This document shows positions 7,270 through 14,521 of a stretch of DNA of 18,580 bases, piece after piece (position 1 is the stretch's first letter; the number at the start of each line of letters is the position of its first letter). The stretch covers positions 1 through 18,580 of the forward strand of contig JBFHDK010000061.1 of assembly GCA_041584755.1 (NCBI GenBank), read 5' to 3'. The translations under genes and the position numbers were made by a program. The notes under the pieces are model-generated. The model was given only the letters and a program-made list of their open reading frames with translations, was not told the origin of the DNA and did not search any database. The DNA is from HB2-32-21 sp003448675. Its GTDB lineage: Bacteria; Pseudomonadota; Gammaproteobacteria; Pseudomonadales; Porticoccaceae.

Positions 7270-7317
7270 CAGATATTCCCGATAAGTATATGCATATATC
7301 TAAATAAAATATATCTG
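7270..7317. promoter_or_regulatory. Symmetrical AT-rich dyad upstream of the SulP gene
   Basis: CAGATAT (7270-7276) and ATATCTG (7311-7317) form a perfect 7-bp inverted repeat. Between them lies the perfect 12-bp palindrome TATATGCATATA (7287-7298). The two symmetries share almost the same centre, within 1 bp. It ends about 85 bp before the SulP start, where an operator might lie. The minus strand contains TATACT, a possible -10, within it. The regulator, if any, is unknown. Confidence 0.35.
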
Positions 7318-7369
7318 ATGGTTGGGTGTAAAACAGCACAGTATGCTTCAGCCAGCCGATGGCGACGAT

Positions 7370-7390
7370 CCTGCGCGCGAATCGCGCAGG
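7370..7390. repeat. GC-rich perfect hairpin
   Basis: CCTGCGCG (7370-7377) and CGCGCAGG (7383-7390) form a perfect 8-bp stem with a 5-nt loop. It lies 59 nt beyond the tRNA 3' end on the minus strand and is not followed by T's on either strand. It may be a transcript end or processing element between the tRNA and the SulP gene. Confidence 0.4.
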
Positions 7391-7448
7391 CCAGACACTG
7401 CAGTAGCTATTATTGGGTGAGACTGGGAATAAAACAGAAAACAAAAAG

Positions 7449-7525
7449 TGGCGCCTCTGGAGAGATTCGAACTCCCGACCAACCGGTTCGAAGCCGGTTA
7501 CTCTATCCAGCTGAGCTACAGAGGC
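7449..7525 (-). tRNA. tRNA-Arg (anticodon UCG)
   Basis: A complete cloverleaf of 77 nt including the encoded CCA. The acceptor stem GCCTCTG/CAGAGGC is perfect, the discriminator is G, and CCA follows at 7451-7449. The D stem is GCTC/GAGT. The anticodon stem ACCGG/CCGGT carries loop CTTCGAA with anticodon UCG (reads CGA and possibly CGG). The T arm is GGGAG-TTCGAAT-CTCTC. Downstream on the same strand is a T-rich run (CTTTTTGTTTTCTGTTTT) that could end transcription. It lies about 70 nt after the stop of an enoyl-CoA hydratase gene on the same strand, so read-through from that gene is possible. Confidence 0.96.
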
Positions 7526-7536
7526 GTTTTGGATGA

Positions 7537-7558
7537 GCGGAGCCACCATGGGCTCCGC
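7537..7558. repeat. Strong GC-rich hairpin between the hydratase gene and the tRNA
   Basis: GCGGAGCC (7537-7544) and GGCTCCGC (7551-7558) form a perfect 8-bp stem with a 6-nt loop. It lies after the stop of the upstream hydratase gene and 12 nt before the tRNA on the same strand. No T-run follows on the minus strand. It could be an inefficient terminator or a processing signal that separates mRNA from tRNA. Confidence 0.45.
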
Positions 7559-7594
7559 GGGGGCGCTATTTTGCCACTTTCGTGGCCCTAAAAG

Positions 7595-8380
7595 CTAGCG
7601 GCCTTTCCAGTTTGGCGCGCGTTTTTCGGCAAAGGCCTTAGGGCCTTCGATAAAGTCCTCACTGTTGAAGAGAGTACGTACAGCTTCCAGCTTGAGGTCC
7701 ATGGCTGCCTCCAAATTGGCTTCATCCAGGCCGTTCATTACCGCCGCCTTGCTGGCGCGAATAGATAACGGCGAGCATTCAAGAATCTGGCCGGCCCAGC
7801 GACGCGCGGCATCCATGAGTTCGGCCTGGGGTACCACTTCGTTAACAAATCCTAGTTCCAGACCTTCCTGGGCGCTGACCCGGCGGGCGGTCAGAATCAT
7901 GCCCATGGCCTGTTTGAGGCCGATCTGCCGAGGCAGGCGATGCAGGCCACCGGCAAGGGCGGCCAGTCCCACGCGCGGCTCGGGCAGGGCGAAAATAGCA
8001 TTGTCTGAAGCAATAATCAGGTCGCAGGCCAGGGCGATCTCAAAGCCGCCGCCCATGGCCACACCGTTGACGGCCGCGATAACGGGTTTTTCCAGATCAA
8101 AACGTGCAGTCAGTCCGGCAAAACCGGTTTCGGCCAGTTCCAGCTTACCGCCGCCAGCCTGATACTTGAGATCGTTACCCGCACTAAAAGCCCGGTCGCC
8201 GGCGCCCGTGATAATGGCAATCCACAGTTCGGGGTCGTCATTAAACGTGTTGAATACCTTCTCCAGTTCCTTGTTGGCCGGGGCGTGGAGAGAGTTCATT
8301 ACCTCTGGTCGGTTGAGAGTGACGATAAACAGATGGCCATCGGTTTCAGTGGTGCAGAATTCGAGTTCTTGTACGCTCAT
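7595..8380 (-). CDS. Enoyl-CoA hydratase/isomerase family protein (261 aa)
   Basis: A crotonase-fold enzyme, most likely adding water across the double bond of an enoyl-CoA in fatty-acid or related acyl-CoA breakdown in the cytoplasm. Oxyanion-hole segments are present: AFSAGNDLKYQA (about 64-75) and NGVAMGGGFEIALACD (105-120). Both hydratase glutamates are retained, Glu114 in GGGFEIAL and Glu134 in LPEPRVGLAALAGG, so the protein should be active as a hydratase or carnitinyl-CoA dehydratase-like enzyme. The ATG at 8378-8380 is chosen over an upstream in-frame start that adds 51 unlike residues; AGGGGA lies upstream at suitable spacing. It follows rmuC on the same strand with a 106-nt gap and precedes the tRNA-Arg. 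The acyl chain is unknown. Confidence 0.9.
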   Translation of the reverse strand: MSVQELEFCTTETDGHLFIVTLNRPEVMNSLHAPANKELEKVFNTFNDDPELWIAIITGAGDRAFSAGNDLKYQAGGGKLELAETGFAGLTARFDLEKPVIAAVNGVAMGGGFEIALACDLIIASDNAIFALPEPRVGLAALAGGLHRLPRQIGLKQAMGMILTARRVSAQEGLELGFVNEVVPQAELMDAARRWAGQILECSPLSIRASKAAVMNGLDEANLEAAMDLKLEAVRTLFNSEDFIEGPKAFAEKRAPNWKGR

Positions 8381-8426
8381 GGGTCGCTTCCCCTGGTTAG
8401 AGTTAAGTTTGCGCCTGTTGCTTGCC

Positions 8427-8468
8427 GGTGCATGATATTTTTTTCGCTGAGAAAAACCAACTTGCACC
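8427..8468. repeat. Inverted repeat in the rmuC-hydratase gap
   Basis: GGTGCA (8427-8432) and TGCACC (8463-8468) enclose a TTTTT/AAAAA pair (8440-8444 with 8452-8456). On the minus strand this lies between the rmuC stop and the hydratase start. It may form a weak stem-loop that partly uncouples the two genes. It lacks the usual T-tail of a terminator. Confidence 0.3.
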
Positions 8469-8486
8469 ACAATCTGATCTACAGTT

Positions 8487-10031
8487 TTATTCTTGTTCGT
8501 TTTCCGATTCTCGAGAGGTTTCCTGCCCGTCATCCGGCAGCAAATTCACCTCAAGCTCGGCCTTTTCGACAAAGTATTCGGGCAACTCCGCGCGAATGGC
8601 CGGGGCCAGGTTTTTAAACTCGCCCACACGTTTGACCAGATTGCCCCTGCCACTGAGCAGTTGATTCTCGGCCTTGCCATAGGCTTCCTGGGCTTTGTCC
8701 AGGCTGGCTTTGACACCCTGGAAGCTGGCGAGAAAGGTGTTGAGTTTTTTAAATACGCCTTCGGCGGATCTGGCCAGTTCGGCGGTATGTTTGTTCTGGT
8801 CCTCATAGCGCCATAGTTGGCGCACGATATTGAGGCTGGTCAGCAGTGTGGTTGGCGTGGCCACCAGTACGTTGCGTTCAATGGCTTTTAAAAACAGGCT
8901 TTCATCGGCTTTCAGGGCTTCGACAAAGGCTGATTCGATGGGCACAAACATAAACACCATCTCGGGTGAGTTAAGGCCCGGCAGCTGGTGGTAGTCGCGG
9001 TCGGCCAGCTCGTTAATACGGCTGGCGAAGGCCTCTACGTGATCCCGGAGCGCCAACTGTCTTTGCGCCTCGTCCTCGCTGTTGACGTAGCGGGTATAGG
9101 CATTGAGCGAGACTTTGGCGTCAATCACCAGGTGTTTGTTTTGCGGCAGATAAACAATGACGTCGGGGCGGGCGCGCCCACCTTCCTCCCGATTGATGGA
9201 CACCTCGCGCTGGTAGTCCTTGCCCGCGATCAGGCCGGAGCGTTCCAGCACATTTTCCAGCACCAGTTCGCCCCAGTTGCCCTGAACCTTTTTTTGTCCG
9301 CGCAGCGCGGTGGCCAGTTCATGGGCTTCTTCGGTGATCTGCCGGTTGAGTTCTTTCAACTGGCTCAGTTCCGTGCGCAGCTGGGTTTGCTGCTGAGTGT
9401 CCTTATGATGAATATCCTGGACCTGCTTTTTAAACTCGTCGATTTGCTTTTTGAACGGTGACAATAAAGTGTCGATGGACTGACGATTGGTCTCGGTAAA
9501 GGCTTTGCCCTTGTTGTCAAAAATCTCGTTGGCGAGGTTTTGAAACTCGGTTTTCAGCTGTTCCTTGTTTTCGTTAAGTAGTTTTAGCTGTTGATCGAAA
9601 TGGCGTTGTTTTTCTTCCAGCGAGGCCTGCAGGCGGGCGTGGTCGGCGTGCAGGGTCTGGTAATTTTTAAGCGCGTTATCCCGTTCGCGTTCCCGTTCAC
9701 TGAGTGTGCGTATCAGTTCCTCAATTCTCTCCTGGGCCTTTTCACCACTGACCTCCAAGGCCCGCATCTGAGTCCTGGTGTCGTTGACGGTTTGTTGATG
9801 TTGCCGTGCGGTGTTTGTTTCCGATGCCAGTTGTTGATCCAGCTTCAGGATAGCCGCGTCTTTCTCGCCAACGCGCTCCTGGCTGTGACTCAGCTGGACT
9901 TCCAGTTCGGCTATGGTTTTTTCCGCATTGTGTAGACGATTGCGACCGCGCAGCGATATGGCCACCGATACCGCGATCAAAGTAGCAAATATCGCTGTGA
10001 CTATTATCAAGGAGAGAGAGGGTTCGGGCAT
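8487..10031 (-). CDS. rmuC: DNA recombination protein RmuC (514 aa)
   Basis: RmuC-family proteins limit recombination at inverted repeats and contain a predicted PD-(D/E)xK-type nuclease fold. Residues 5-26 form an N-terminal membrane anchor. A long charged coiled coil follows to about residue 245, rich in heptad-like E, K, Q and L. The conserved RmuC domain begins near GNWGELVLENVLERSGL (251-267) and includes RARPDVIVYLPQNKHLVIDAKVSL, with Asp290, Asp304 and Lys306 as the likely nuclease-like residues. Length fits the family (about 450-520). The ATG at 10029-10031 has no strong ribosome binding site. It is divergent from the CmcJ-like gene and upstream of an enoyl-CoA hydratase gene on the same strand. 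Confidence 0.95.
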   Translation of the reverse strand: MPEPSLSLIIVTAIFATLIAVSVAISLRGRNRLHNAEKTIAELEVQLSHSQERVGEKDAAILKLDQQLASETNTARQHQQTVNDTRTQMRALEVSGEKAQERIEELIRTLSERERERDNALKNYQTLHADHARLQASLEEKQRHFDQQLKLLNENKEQLKTEFQNLANEIFDNKGKAFTETNRQSIDTLLSPFKKQIDEFKKQVQDIHHKDTQQQTQLRTELSQLKELNRQITEEAHELATALRGQKKVQGNWGELVLENVLERSGLIAGKDYQREVSINREEGGRARPDVIVYLPQNKHLVIDAKVSLNAYTRYVNSEDEAQRQLALRDHVEAFASRINELADRDYHQLPGLNSPEMVFMFVPIESAFVEALKADESLFLKAIERNVLVATPTTLLTSLNIVRQLWRYEDQNKHTAELARSAEGVFKKLNTFLASFQGVKASLDKAQEAYGKAENQLLSGRGNLVKRVGEFKNLAPAIRAELPEYFVEKAELEVNLLPDDGQETSRESENEQE

Positions 10032-10055
10032 AAAGACTTAAGCTGCGCTAAAGTT

Positions 10056-10075
10056 AAAAAAGCATAAGCTATGCT
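10056..10075 (-). other. Hairpin followed by a T-run in the rmuC leader
   Basis: On the minus strand AGCATA and TATGCT (10075-10070 and 10066-10061) form a 6-bp stem with a 3-nt loop, followed directly by T's down to 10056. This is terminator-like but AT-rich and short. It lies about 25 nt upstream of the rmuC start. It could be a weak attenuator, part of the promoter, or chance. Confidence 0.25.
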
Positions 10076-10196
10076 AACAGATTGCAGGATGGGTCAGGAT
10101 GTCCGTCCTGGATCATTTTATAAAGGTTCATACTGATCGTGCCGGCAGGTACGATTGCTTGCATGCCCAAACACCAAGGTAGAGCGGGGGCGAGGG

Positions 10197-11021
10197 ATGA
10201 ATAGCGCAGATGTACAAACAACACTCACCTATGTTCGCGAACCGACTTCGGAACTGGCGATATATAACTATCGCCCCGGCCCTGACGATCCGGATTTGTC
10301 CGGGCAATACGAGGAGCCGGCGTATCTGGAGTATCCGGTAGAGATTAAAGATATCAGGGGGCACGAGCAGCGTTTTTCGCTGGAAGATGCGGGATTACAG
10401 GTCATTTCCCATGTCAGCGCGATCGACGATTATTACGATGATAAGAAAGTGCGCGGCATCTATATGCCGGAAATGGAAGCCCTGGTTAAACGCGTCACCG
10501 GTGCGCTGCGGGTGCACGCTTTTGACTACAACGTGCGTTGCCAGGCTTACTCAGAACAGAAAGTCCACATGGCGCGCATGCCAGTGCGCTTTGTTCACAA
10601 CGACTACACTGATACCTCCGGCCCCCAGCGGGTCAGGGATCTGATGGGAGACGAGTCGGAGGCCCTGTTAAAAACGCGGTTTGCGGTGATCAATGTCTGG
10701 AAGCCCATTGTCGGTCCGGTACAGCGCACGCCTCTGGCGGTGTGTGATGCCCGTAGCTTAGAGCCAGACGACTTGATTGATACGTCCCTGCTTTATCGGG
10801 ACAGAATCGGCCAAATTCAATTGGCGTCTCACCGGCCCGGACACCGCTGGTACTATCTTTCCAATATGCAGGCAGATGAAGCATTGCTGCTGAAGTGCTT
10901 TGATTCGGCGCGTGATGGCAGAGCGCGATTCACCGCCCACACTGCCTTTGATTTTGTTGATACACCGGCAGACGCGTCGGATCGCCAGAGTATAGAGGTC
11001 AGAACACTGGCTTTCTTTTGA
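10197..11021 (+). CDS. CmcJ/AsaB-like putative non-haem iron oxygenase (274 aa)
   Basis: This resembles the CmcJ/NvfI/AsaB group, which includes cephamycin tailoring proteins and fungal hydroxylases or desaturases thought to be Fe(II)/2-oxoglutarate dependent. The typical signatures are MARMPVRFVHNDYTDTSGPQRV with an HxD pair (His134, Asp136), VINVWKPIVGPVQRTPLAVCDARSL (165-188), HRWYYLSNMQADEALLLKCFDS, and a distal histidine in FTAHTAFDF (His248). An arginine in IEVRTLAFF could bind 2-oxoglutarate. Length matches the family (260-300). The ATG at 10197 follows a purine-rich GGGGGCGAGGG, and family alignment does not need the 14-residue TTG extension. It is an orphan: no NRPS, PKS or other tailoring gene is adjacent. 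The substrate is unknown. Confidence 0.85.
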   Translation: MNSADVQTTLTYVREPTSELAIYNYRPGPDDPDLSGQYEEPAYLEYPVEIKDIRGHEQRFSLEDAGLQVISHVSAIDDYYDDKKVRGIYMPEMEALVKRVTGALRVHAFDYNVRCQAYSEQKVHMARMPVRFVHNDYTDTSGPQRVRDLMGDESEALLKTRFAVINVWKPIVGPVQRTPLAVCDARSLEPDDLIDTSLLYRDRIGQIQLASHRPGHRWYYLSNMQADEALLLKCFDSARDGRARFTAHTAFDFVDTPADASDRQSIEVRTLAFF

Positions 11022-11068
11022 TTCAGGTTTTAACCAGGGTCAAACTGTTTTACTTCGTATATACGCTG

Positions 11069-11082
11069 CCTCGCTAGCGAGG
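11069..11082. terminator. Palindrome at the convergent gene ends
   Basis: CCTCGCTAGCGAGG is a perfect 14-nt palindrome that can fold as a 5-bp stem with a 4-nt loop. It contains the TAG stop of the sugar dehydrogenase gene (11074-11076) and is followed by TTT on the plus strand. It may terminate the oxygenase transcript, but it is weak. Confidence 0.3.
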
Positions 11083-12297
11083 TTTCAAGCGCAGAATTTT
11101 GCCGCTGTCCGTAGAGAGGTATAACCAGCCTTCCGGGCTTTGTATTACCTGGCGAATGCGCTCGTGCAGGTCCTCCAGCAGACGCTCCTCGGCACGGATT
11201 TCGCCAGCGCTATTGACTTCGAGCCGGTTCAGATGCGCGAGTTTGAGCGCCCCCGAAAATAGATTACCTTGCCATTGGGGAAAGGCCGCGCCGGTATACA
11301 GCAACAGACTGCCCGGTGCGATGGAGGGGATATAAACCTTGCGTGGGTCTTCCATGCCAGGCCTTGAAGTCGCTTCGCCCACGGCCAGCGGCCCCCAGTA
11401 CTCCTTGCCGTGGGAAACCACCGGCCAGCCGTAATTACCGCCTTTTACGACCAAGTTAATTTCGTCACCGCCCCGGGGGCCGTGCTCGTTGATCCACAGG
11501 CGGTTCGTTTCGCGGTCATAAGCAATGCCCTGGGGATTGCGATGGCCGTAGGACCAGATTTCCGGCAGTGCTTCCTTGTGCCCCTTGTGCCCCACAAAGG
11601 GATTATCCCGGGGAAGCGTGCCATCCAGACTCAGGCGCAGCACGGAGCCGGCATGGGTGCTTAAATCCTGCCCGTTAGGTCGATGACCTCGATCGCCAAC
11701 GGTGAAGAACAAATGTCCTTTGCCATCAAAGGCGATACGACTGCCGAAATGGCGGGTGGTATCACTGGCCGAGCGGGTAACCAGCAAGTCCTGCCATTGG
11801 GTCAGTTCATTGTTGCTCAATTTCGCTCGGGCCAAAGTGGTGAGCGCCGTATCGCTGAGGGGTTTGCTGTAGGTAAAGTAAATCCAGTCGCCGGCTTTGT
11901 AATCGTCGGTTACGGCGCAATCGAGCAGGCCACCCTGACCGTGGGCCCAGACCTTTGGCAGGCCCTTCAGGTAGGTAATCTTGCCGCTGCGGGTATTTAG
12001 CAAGCCTGCTTTGCCACCCCGTTCGGTAAATAAAATGCGGTTTTGATCCAGAAAAACCATGCCCCAGGGGACGCCGAGGTTTTCTGCTGCGGTTTCCGCA
12101 TAATAGAAAAGGTTCCCCTTGGGATTGTCGAAGGTGTTGGTGTCGGCCGCGATGGAGATTGGAGATTTTGACCCCGTAATGAAGAAGGCTATTGCTAGGC
12201 AAATTAAGACCATTTGTTTGCCGAATGCTGGCCTGATCTTTGATTGCGCGAGACGCAACAAAGGGATATAGGGCATTCCGGTAGCGTATTTAATCAT
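11074..12297 (-). CDS. PQQ-dependent soluble sugar dehydrogenase, periplasmic (407 aa)
   Basis: A six-bladed beta-propeller of the glucose/sorbosone dehydrogenase family, which oxidises aldose sugars in the periplasm using PQQ and calcium. Motifs in order are GVPWGMVFLDQNRILFTER (75-93), GQGGLLDCAV (120-129), TRHFGSRIAFDGKGHLFFTVGDRG with the probable catalytic base His183, IWSYGHRNPQGIAYD (247-261), WINEHGPRGGDEINLVV (268-284) and GGNYGWPVVSHGKEY. The N-terminus has a positively charged lead and a hydrophobic stretch (about 29-42) ending SIAADTNT, consistent with a signal peptide. Start choice is uncertain: the ATG at 12295-12297 has no ribosome binding site, and in-frame ATGs at codons 8 and 29 are alternatives; codon 29 would give a more standard signal peptide. 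No PQQ-synthesis genes are nearby. Confidence 0.9.
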   Translation of the reverse strand: MIKYATGMPYIPLLRLAQSKIRPAFGKQMVLICLAIAFFITGSKSPISIAADTNTFDNPKGNLFYYAETAAENLGVPWGMVFLDQNRILFTERGGKAGLLNTRSGKITYLKGLPKVWAHGQGGLLDCAVTDDYKAGDWIYFTYSKPLSDTALTTLARAKLSNNELTQWQDLLVTRSASDTTRHFGSRIAFDGKGHLFFTVGDRGHRPNGQDLSTHAGSVLRLSLDGTLPRDNPFVGHKGHKEALPEIWSYGHRNPQGIAYDRETNRLWINEHGPRGGDEINLVVKGGNYGWPVVSHGKEYWGPLAVGEATSRPGMEDPRKVYIPSIAPGSLLLYTGAAFPQWQGNLFSGALKLAHLNRLEVNSAGEIRAEERLLEDLHERIRQVIQSPEGWLYLSTDSGKILRLKPR

Positions 12298-12447
12298 TTG
12301 CGAATTCGTGAAGATGCGCTGTCTGTGCTATTTGCTCAGTAATGTCGTAATGATTTATTGGATCAGTTTTAGTGGTGACACTACGAACTCCGCAGCACAC
12401 CTGTGCAAACTGTACGATGCGTATTGGCTTTAAGTAAACCCGCAATT

Positions 12448-12477
12448 AAAAAAACCGGCCCTGAAGGACCGGTTTTT
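12448..12477. terminator. Bidirectional rho-independent terminator
   Basis: AAAAACCGG (12450-12458) pairs with CCGGTTTTT (12469-12477) around a 10-nt loop. On the minus strand the stem is followed by a run of seven T's and lies 43 nt after the stop of the secreted-protein gene, whose transcript it should end. On the plus strand it also reads into T's. Confidence 0.85.
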
Positions 12478-12519
12478 CGGTGGCTAATGTCTAAGATAAG
12501 TCATTGAGTAGCCAAAGGT

Positions 12520-13350
12520 TTACTCAACGATATCCGCATCAATAATGCCACCAGCAGTTGCGCGCACTTGCTGGACTGTCACCATGGTCTTGTTAACAAT
12601 GGCGCTGGCTTCGGCGCTAGCGCTAACCGTACCTTCTGGGTCGTACATGCACGCTTCGTTTTCGTCGCAGATATCCACTTCAGCACGGGCGCCTGTGGTA
12701 AAAACCGCTACGATATCGTATTCGCCCTGGTTCATATTAGGCAGTACGAAGTTGAAGTGGTGGGCGGCTGTGGTGTCTTGTAACAGAGAAACTTCTTCGT
12801 CAGTTACCACACATTCTTCCGCAATGATAATAGTGCCGTCGCCAGAGTCGAGTACGCCGTCGCCATCGGTATCTATCGTAAGACTGTCAGTACAGCTTTG
12901 AATGACGCCACCCAGAGTTGCACCCAGCTCCTGAACGCGCTTCGAGAGCATGATCTGCCCCGGCTCCGCGGCAACACTGTTGCCAAGAACATCGGTGCCG
13001 GTCGGCACCGCGAAGACATTGACGTAGGCTTCGGCGTCGGCAATGGCTTTTGCAGTTCCGCCATTTTTACCTTTCACGGCGCCGTAAGTGACCAGGCCGA
13101 TTTCGGCGGAAACACCAACCAGCAGCTCTTTGTCCTGGGGTACTTTTATGGTCGCCAAAGTTTGTGCGGTATCAGAATCCACTACCACAGTGTCAACAAA
13201 AGCATTGCTGATCACGGCGACCGAGCTAACGATGGGGTCGTTAGTATAAGTTGCTGCAAATTTTGCCGAAGGCGCTGCAAAAGCTGGCGCGGACGCTGAT
13301 AAGATCGCGGCAGAGACTGCGGATGCCAAGAGTGAATGTTTGACCTTCAT
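12520..13350 (-). CDS. Secreted protein of unknown function with a calcium-loop-like motif (276 aa)
   Basis: I do not recognise a family. Residues 1-25 form a clear Sec signal peptide (MKVKHS, then a hydrophobic Ala/Ser-rich core, cleavage near AFA|AP). The mature protein is acidic and looks beta-rich. At 160-172 it carries DTDGDGVLDSGDG, like the calcium loops of thrombospondin type 3 repeats and dockerins. Four cysteines (153, 180, 228, 234) could form two disulfides, fitting an exported protein. The start is well supported: AAGGAG lies 8 nt before the ATG, and an upstream in-frame extension adds 28 unlike residues. A TATATT -10-like box is at 13376-13381 on this strand. The gene ends in a strong terminator and is divergent from a LuxR-type regulator, which may control it. 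A surface or matrix role is a guess. Confidence 0.8.
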   Translation of the reverse strand: MKVKHSLLASAVSAAILSASAPAFAAPSAKFAATYTNDPIVSSVAVISNAFVDTVVVDSDTAQTLATIKVPQDKELLVGVSAEIGLVTYGAVKGKNGGTAKAIADAEAYVNVFAVPTGTDVLGNSVAAEPGQIMLSKRVQELGATLGGVIQSCTDSLTIDTDGDGVLDSGDGTIIIAEECVVTDEEVSLLQDTTAAHHFNFVLPNMNQGEYDIVAVFTTGARAEVDICDENEACMYDPEGTVSASAEASAIVNKTMVTVQQVRATAGGIIDADIVE

Positions 13351-13793
13351 AATACTTCTCCTTGTAACGTTAACTAATATAGCGTTGAAAAGGTAGGCGT
13401 ACCCCTGCGGCTTGCCTCTAACCTCGGTGGCCAATTTACGGAAGAGAAATGCGTTTTTATGTAGTCAATCTTGACTAGATCAGTCCTTATGCCTCCGCTC
13501 ACGCCTTTAAACTGACCACCCGTCCTGTTGACGATAAAACCGACTATTTTTCTGCGCTACCCTGTGCGCCTTCTTTTGAGACACGCGTCGTATGACATTG
13601 ATTTAGTGTGATTTGGTTCAAGCTTGGTCATGCAAACGCCTGGGCAAATTCGGTGGAGTTGTCACACTTTAATAACCTTGAACGAATAAAGTAGAGCGCG
13701 GTTAATCTGGTCCACTGAAGGACGGGGGAGCGAGGGAAATAGTGTCTTTCAGTAGTTGGAGCTGCAGACGAATAAACAGGCGAATAAATTGCT
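13351..13793. promoter_or_regulatory. Long divergent intergenic region
   Basis: A 443-bp gap between the divergent secreted-protein and regulator genes, with no protein supported. It contains a small GTCA/TGAC dyad near the left and a perfect 7-bp inverted pair, AGTGTGA (13605-13611) and TCACACT (13662-13668), 50 bp apart. This may be a pair of sites for one DNA-binding protein. TTGTCA at 13659-13664 could be a -35 for the regulator gene, but the spacing to AT-rich -10 candidates is poor. Long divergent gaps often mean complex control of both genes; nothing firmer is visible. Confidence 0.35.
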
Positions 13794-14483
13794 ATGGATT
13801 CAAGTGTAAAAATAATTTTGCATGCAAATGGTGGGGAGTGGTCGAAAGGGCTGAGTGGGTCGGTCGACTGCGGTGCTGATCCGGTATTCGAGGAAAGCGC
13901 CGAGGGTCTTAACGCGCGTATCCATGAGTGTTTGGGAGCGGTGTTGGTGCTGGACCTTTCCCTCTACGGGGAAAACCATAACCACCCGACGGTTAGCCGA
14001 ATTTTCAAGGCGGGTCGAGAGCAAAAAATTCTCGTAGTAACGAAGCTGCGGGATCAAGTTAGCCTTTACGAGCTGTTTTTAAAGGGAGCACGAGGATTTT
14101 GCAGCCCTGACATTGAGATGGGTTTGCTAGTTAAGGCGATTAGCGCGGTGATGCAAGGGGAATTGTGGATAAGTCGAAAACAAACGGCTTATTTTATGGG
14201 GCGCATGTACCGTGAAAGCAGTTCGCGTGTAAGGCAAAGTACGCTTCTCGGTTCGTCGGATGAGTCCCTTGATCCTCAGCTCACCGAGCGTGAAATCGAG
14301 ATAGCAAAATGCGTGGCGCTGGGTAATTGCGACAAGGCCGTCGCCAGCTCCCTGGATATTTCTCCTAACACGGTTAAAAATCACCTGCGCAATATCTATC
14401 AAAAACTCAATGTCTCTGACCGGGTACAGCTGGCCCTCATCTGTCATGGAATCGATGTTGAAGAACTCCGGCGCAGCGCCTGA
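13794..14483 (+). CDS. LuxR-type regulator with a degenerate receiver domain (229 aa)
   Basis: A transcription factor of NarL/FixJ layout. The C-terminal part (161-225) is a clear LuxR-type helix-turn-helix: LTEREIEIAKCVALGNCDKAVASSLDISPNTVKNHLRNIYQKLNVSDR. The N-terminal part (about 5-122) is receiver-like, with Asp54 at the phosphorylation position (VLVLDLSL), Thr83 as the switch residue and LFLKGARGF. However, the acidic pair normally after beta-1 is absent (KIILHANGGEW) and the conserved lysine after GARGF is replaced (CSPD). Normal phosphorylation is therefore unlikely, as in CsgD-type pseudo-receivers. No sensor kinase is adjacent. The ATG at 13794 has only a distant AGG upstream, so translation may be weak. 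The divergent secreted-protein gene is a plausible target. Confidence 0.88.
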   Translation: MDSSVKIILHANGGEWSKGLSGSVDCGADPVFEESAEGLNARIHECLGAVLVLDLSLYGENHNHPTVSRIFKAGREQKILVVTKLRDQVSLYELFLKGARGFCSPDIEMGLLVKAISAVMQGELWISRKQTAYFMGRMYRESSSRVRQSTLLGSSDESLDPQLTEREIEIAKCVALGNCDKAVASSLDISPNTVKNHLRNIYQKLNVSDRVQLALICHGIDVEELRRSA

Positions 14484-14521
14484 CGCTGGCCGGCTGAATC
14501 GCCCTCTATACTCGCTCGCCT

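Noticed and set aside
7223..7549. Open frames on both strands across the tRNA (containing SVAQLDRVTGFEPVGREFESLQRR and SGEIRTPDQPVRSRLLYPAELQRR)
   Set aside because: These are translations of the tRNA-Arg gene itself, a well-known annotation artefact.
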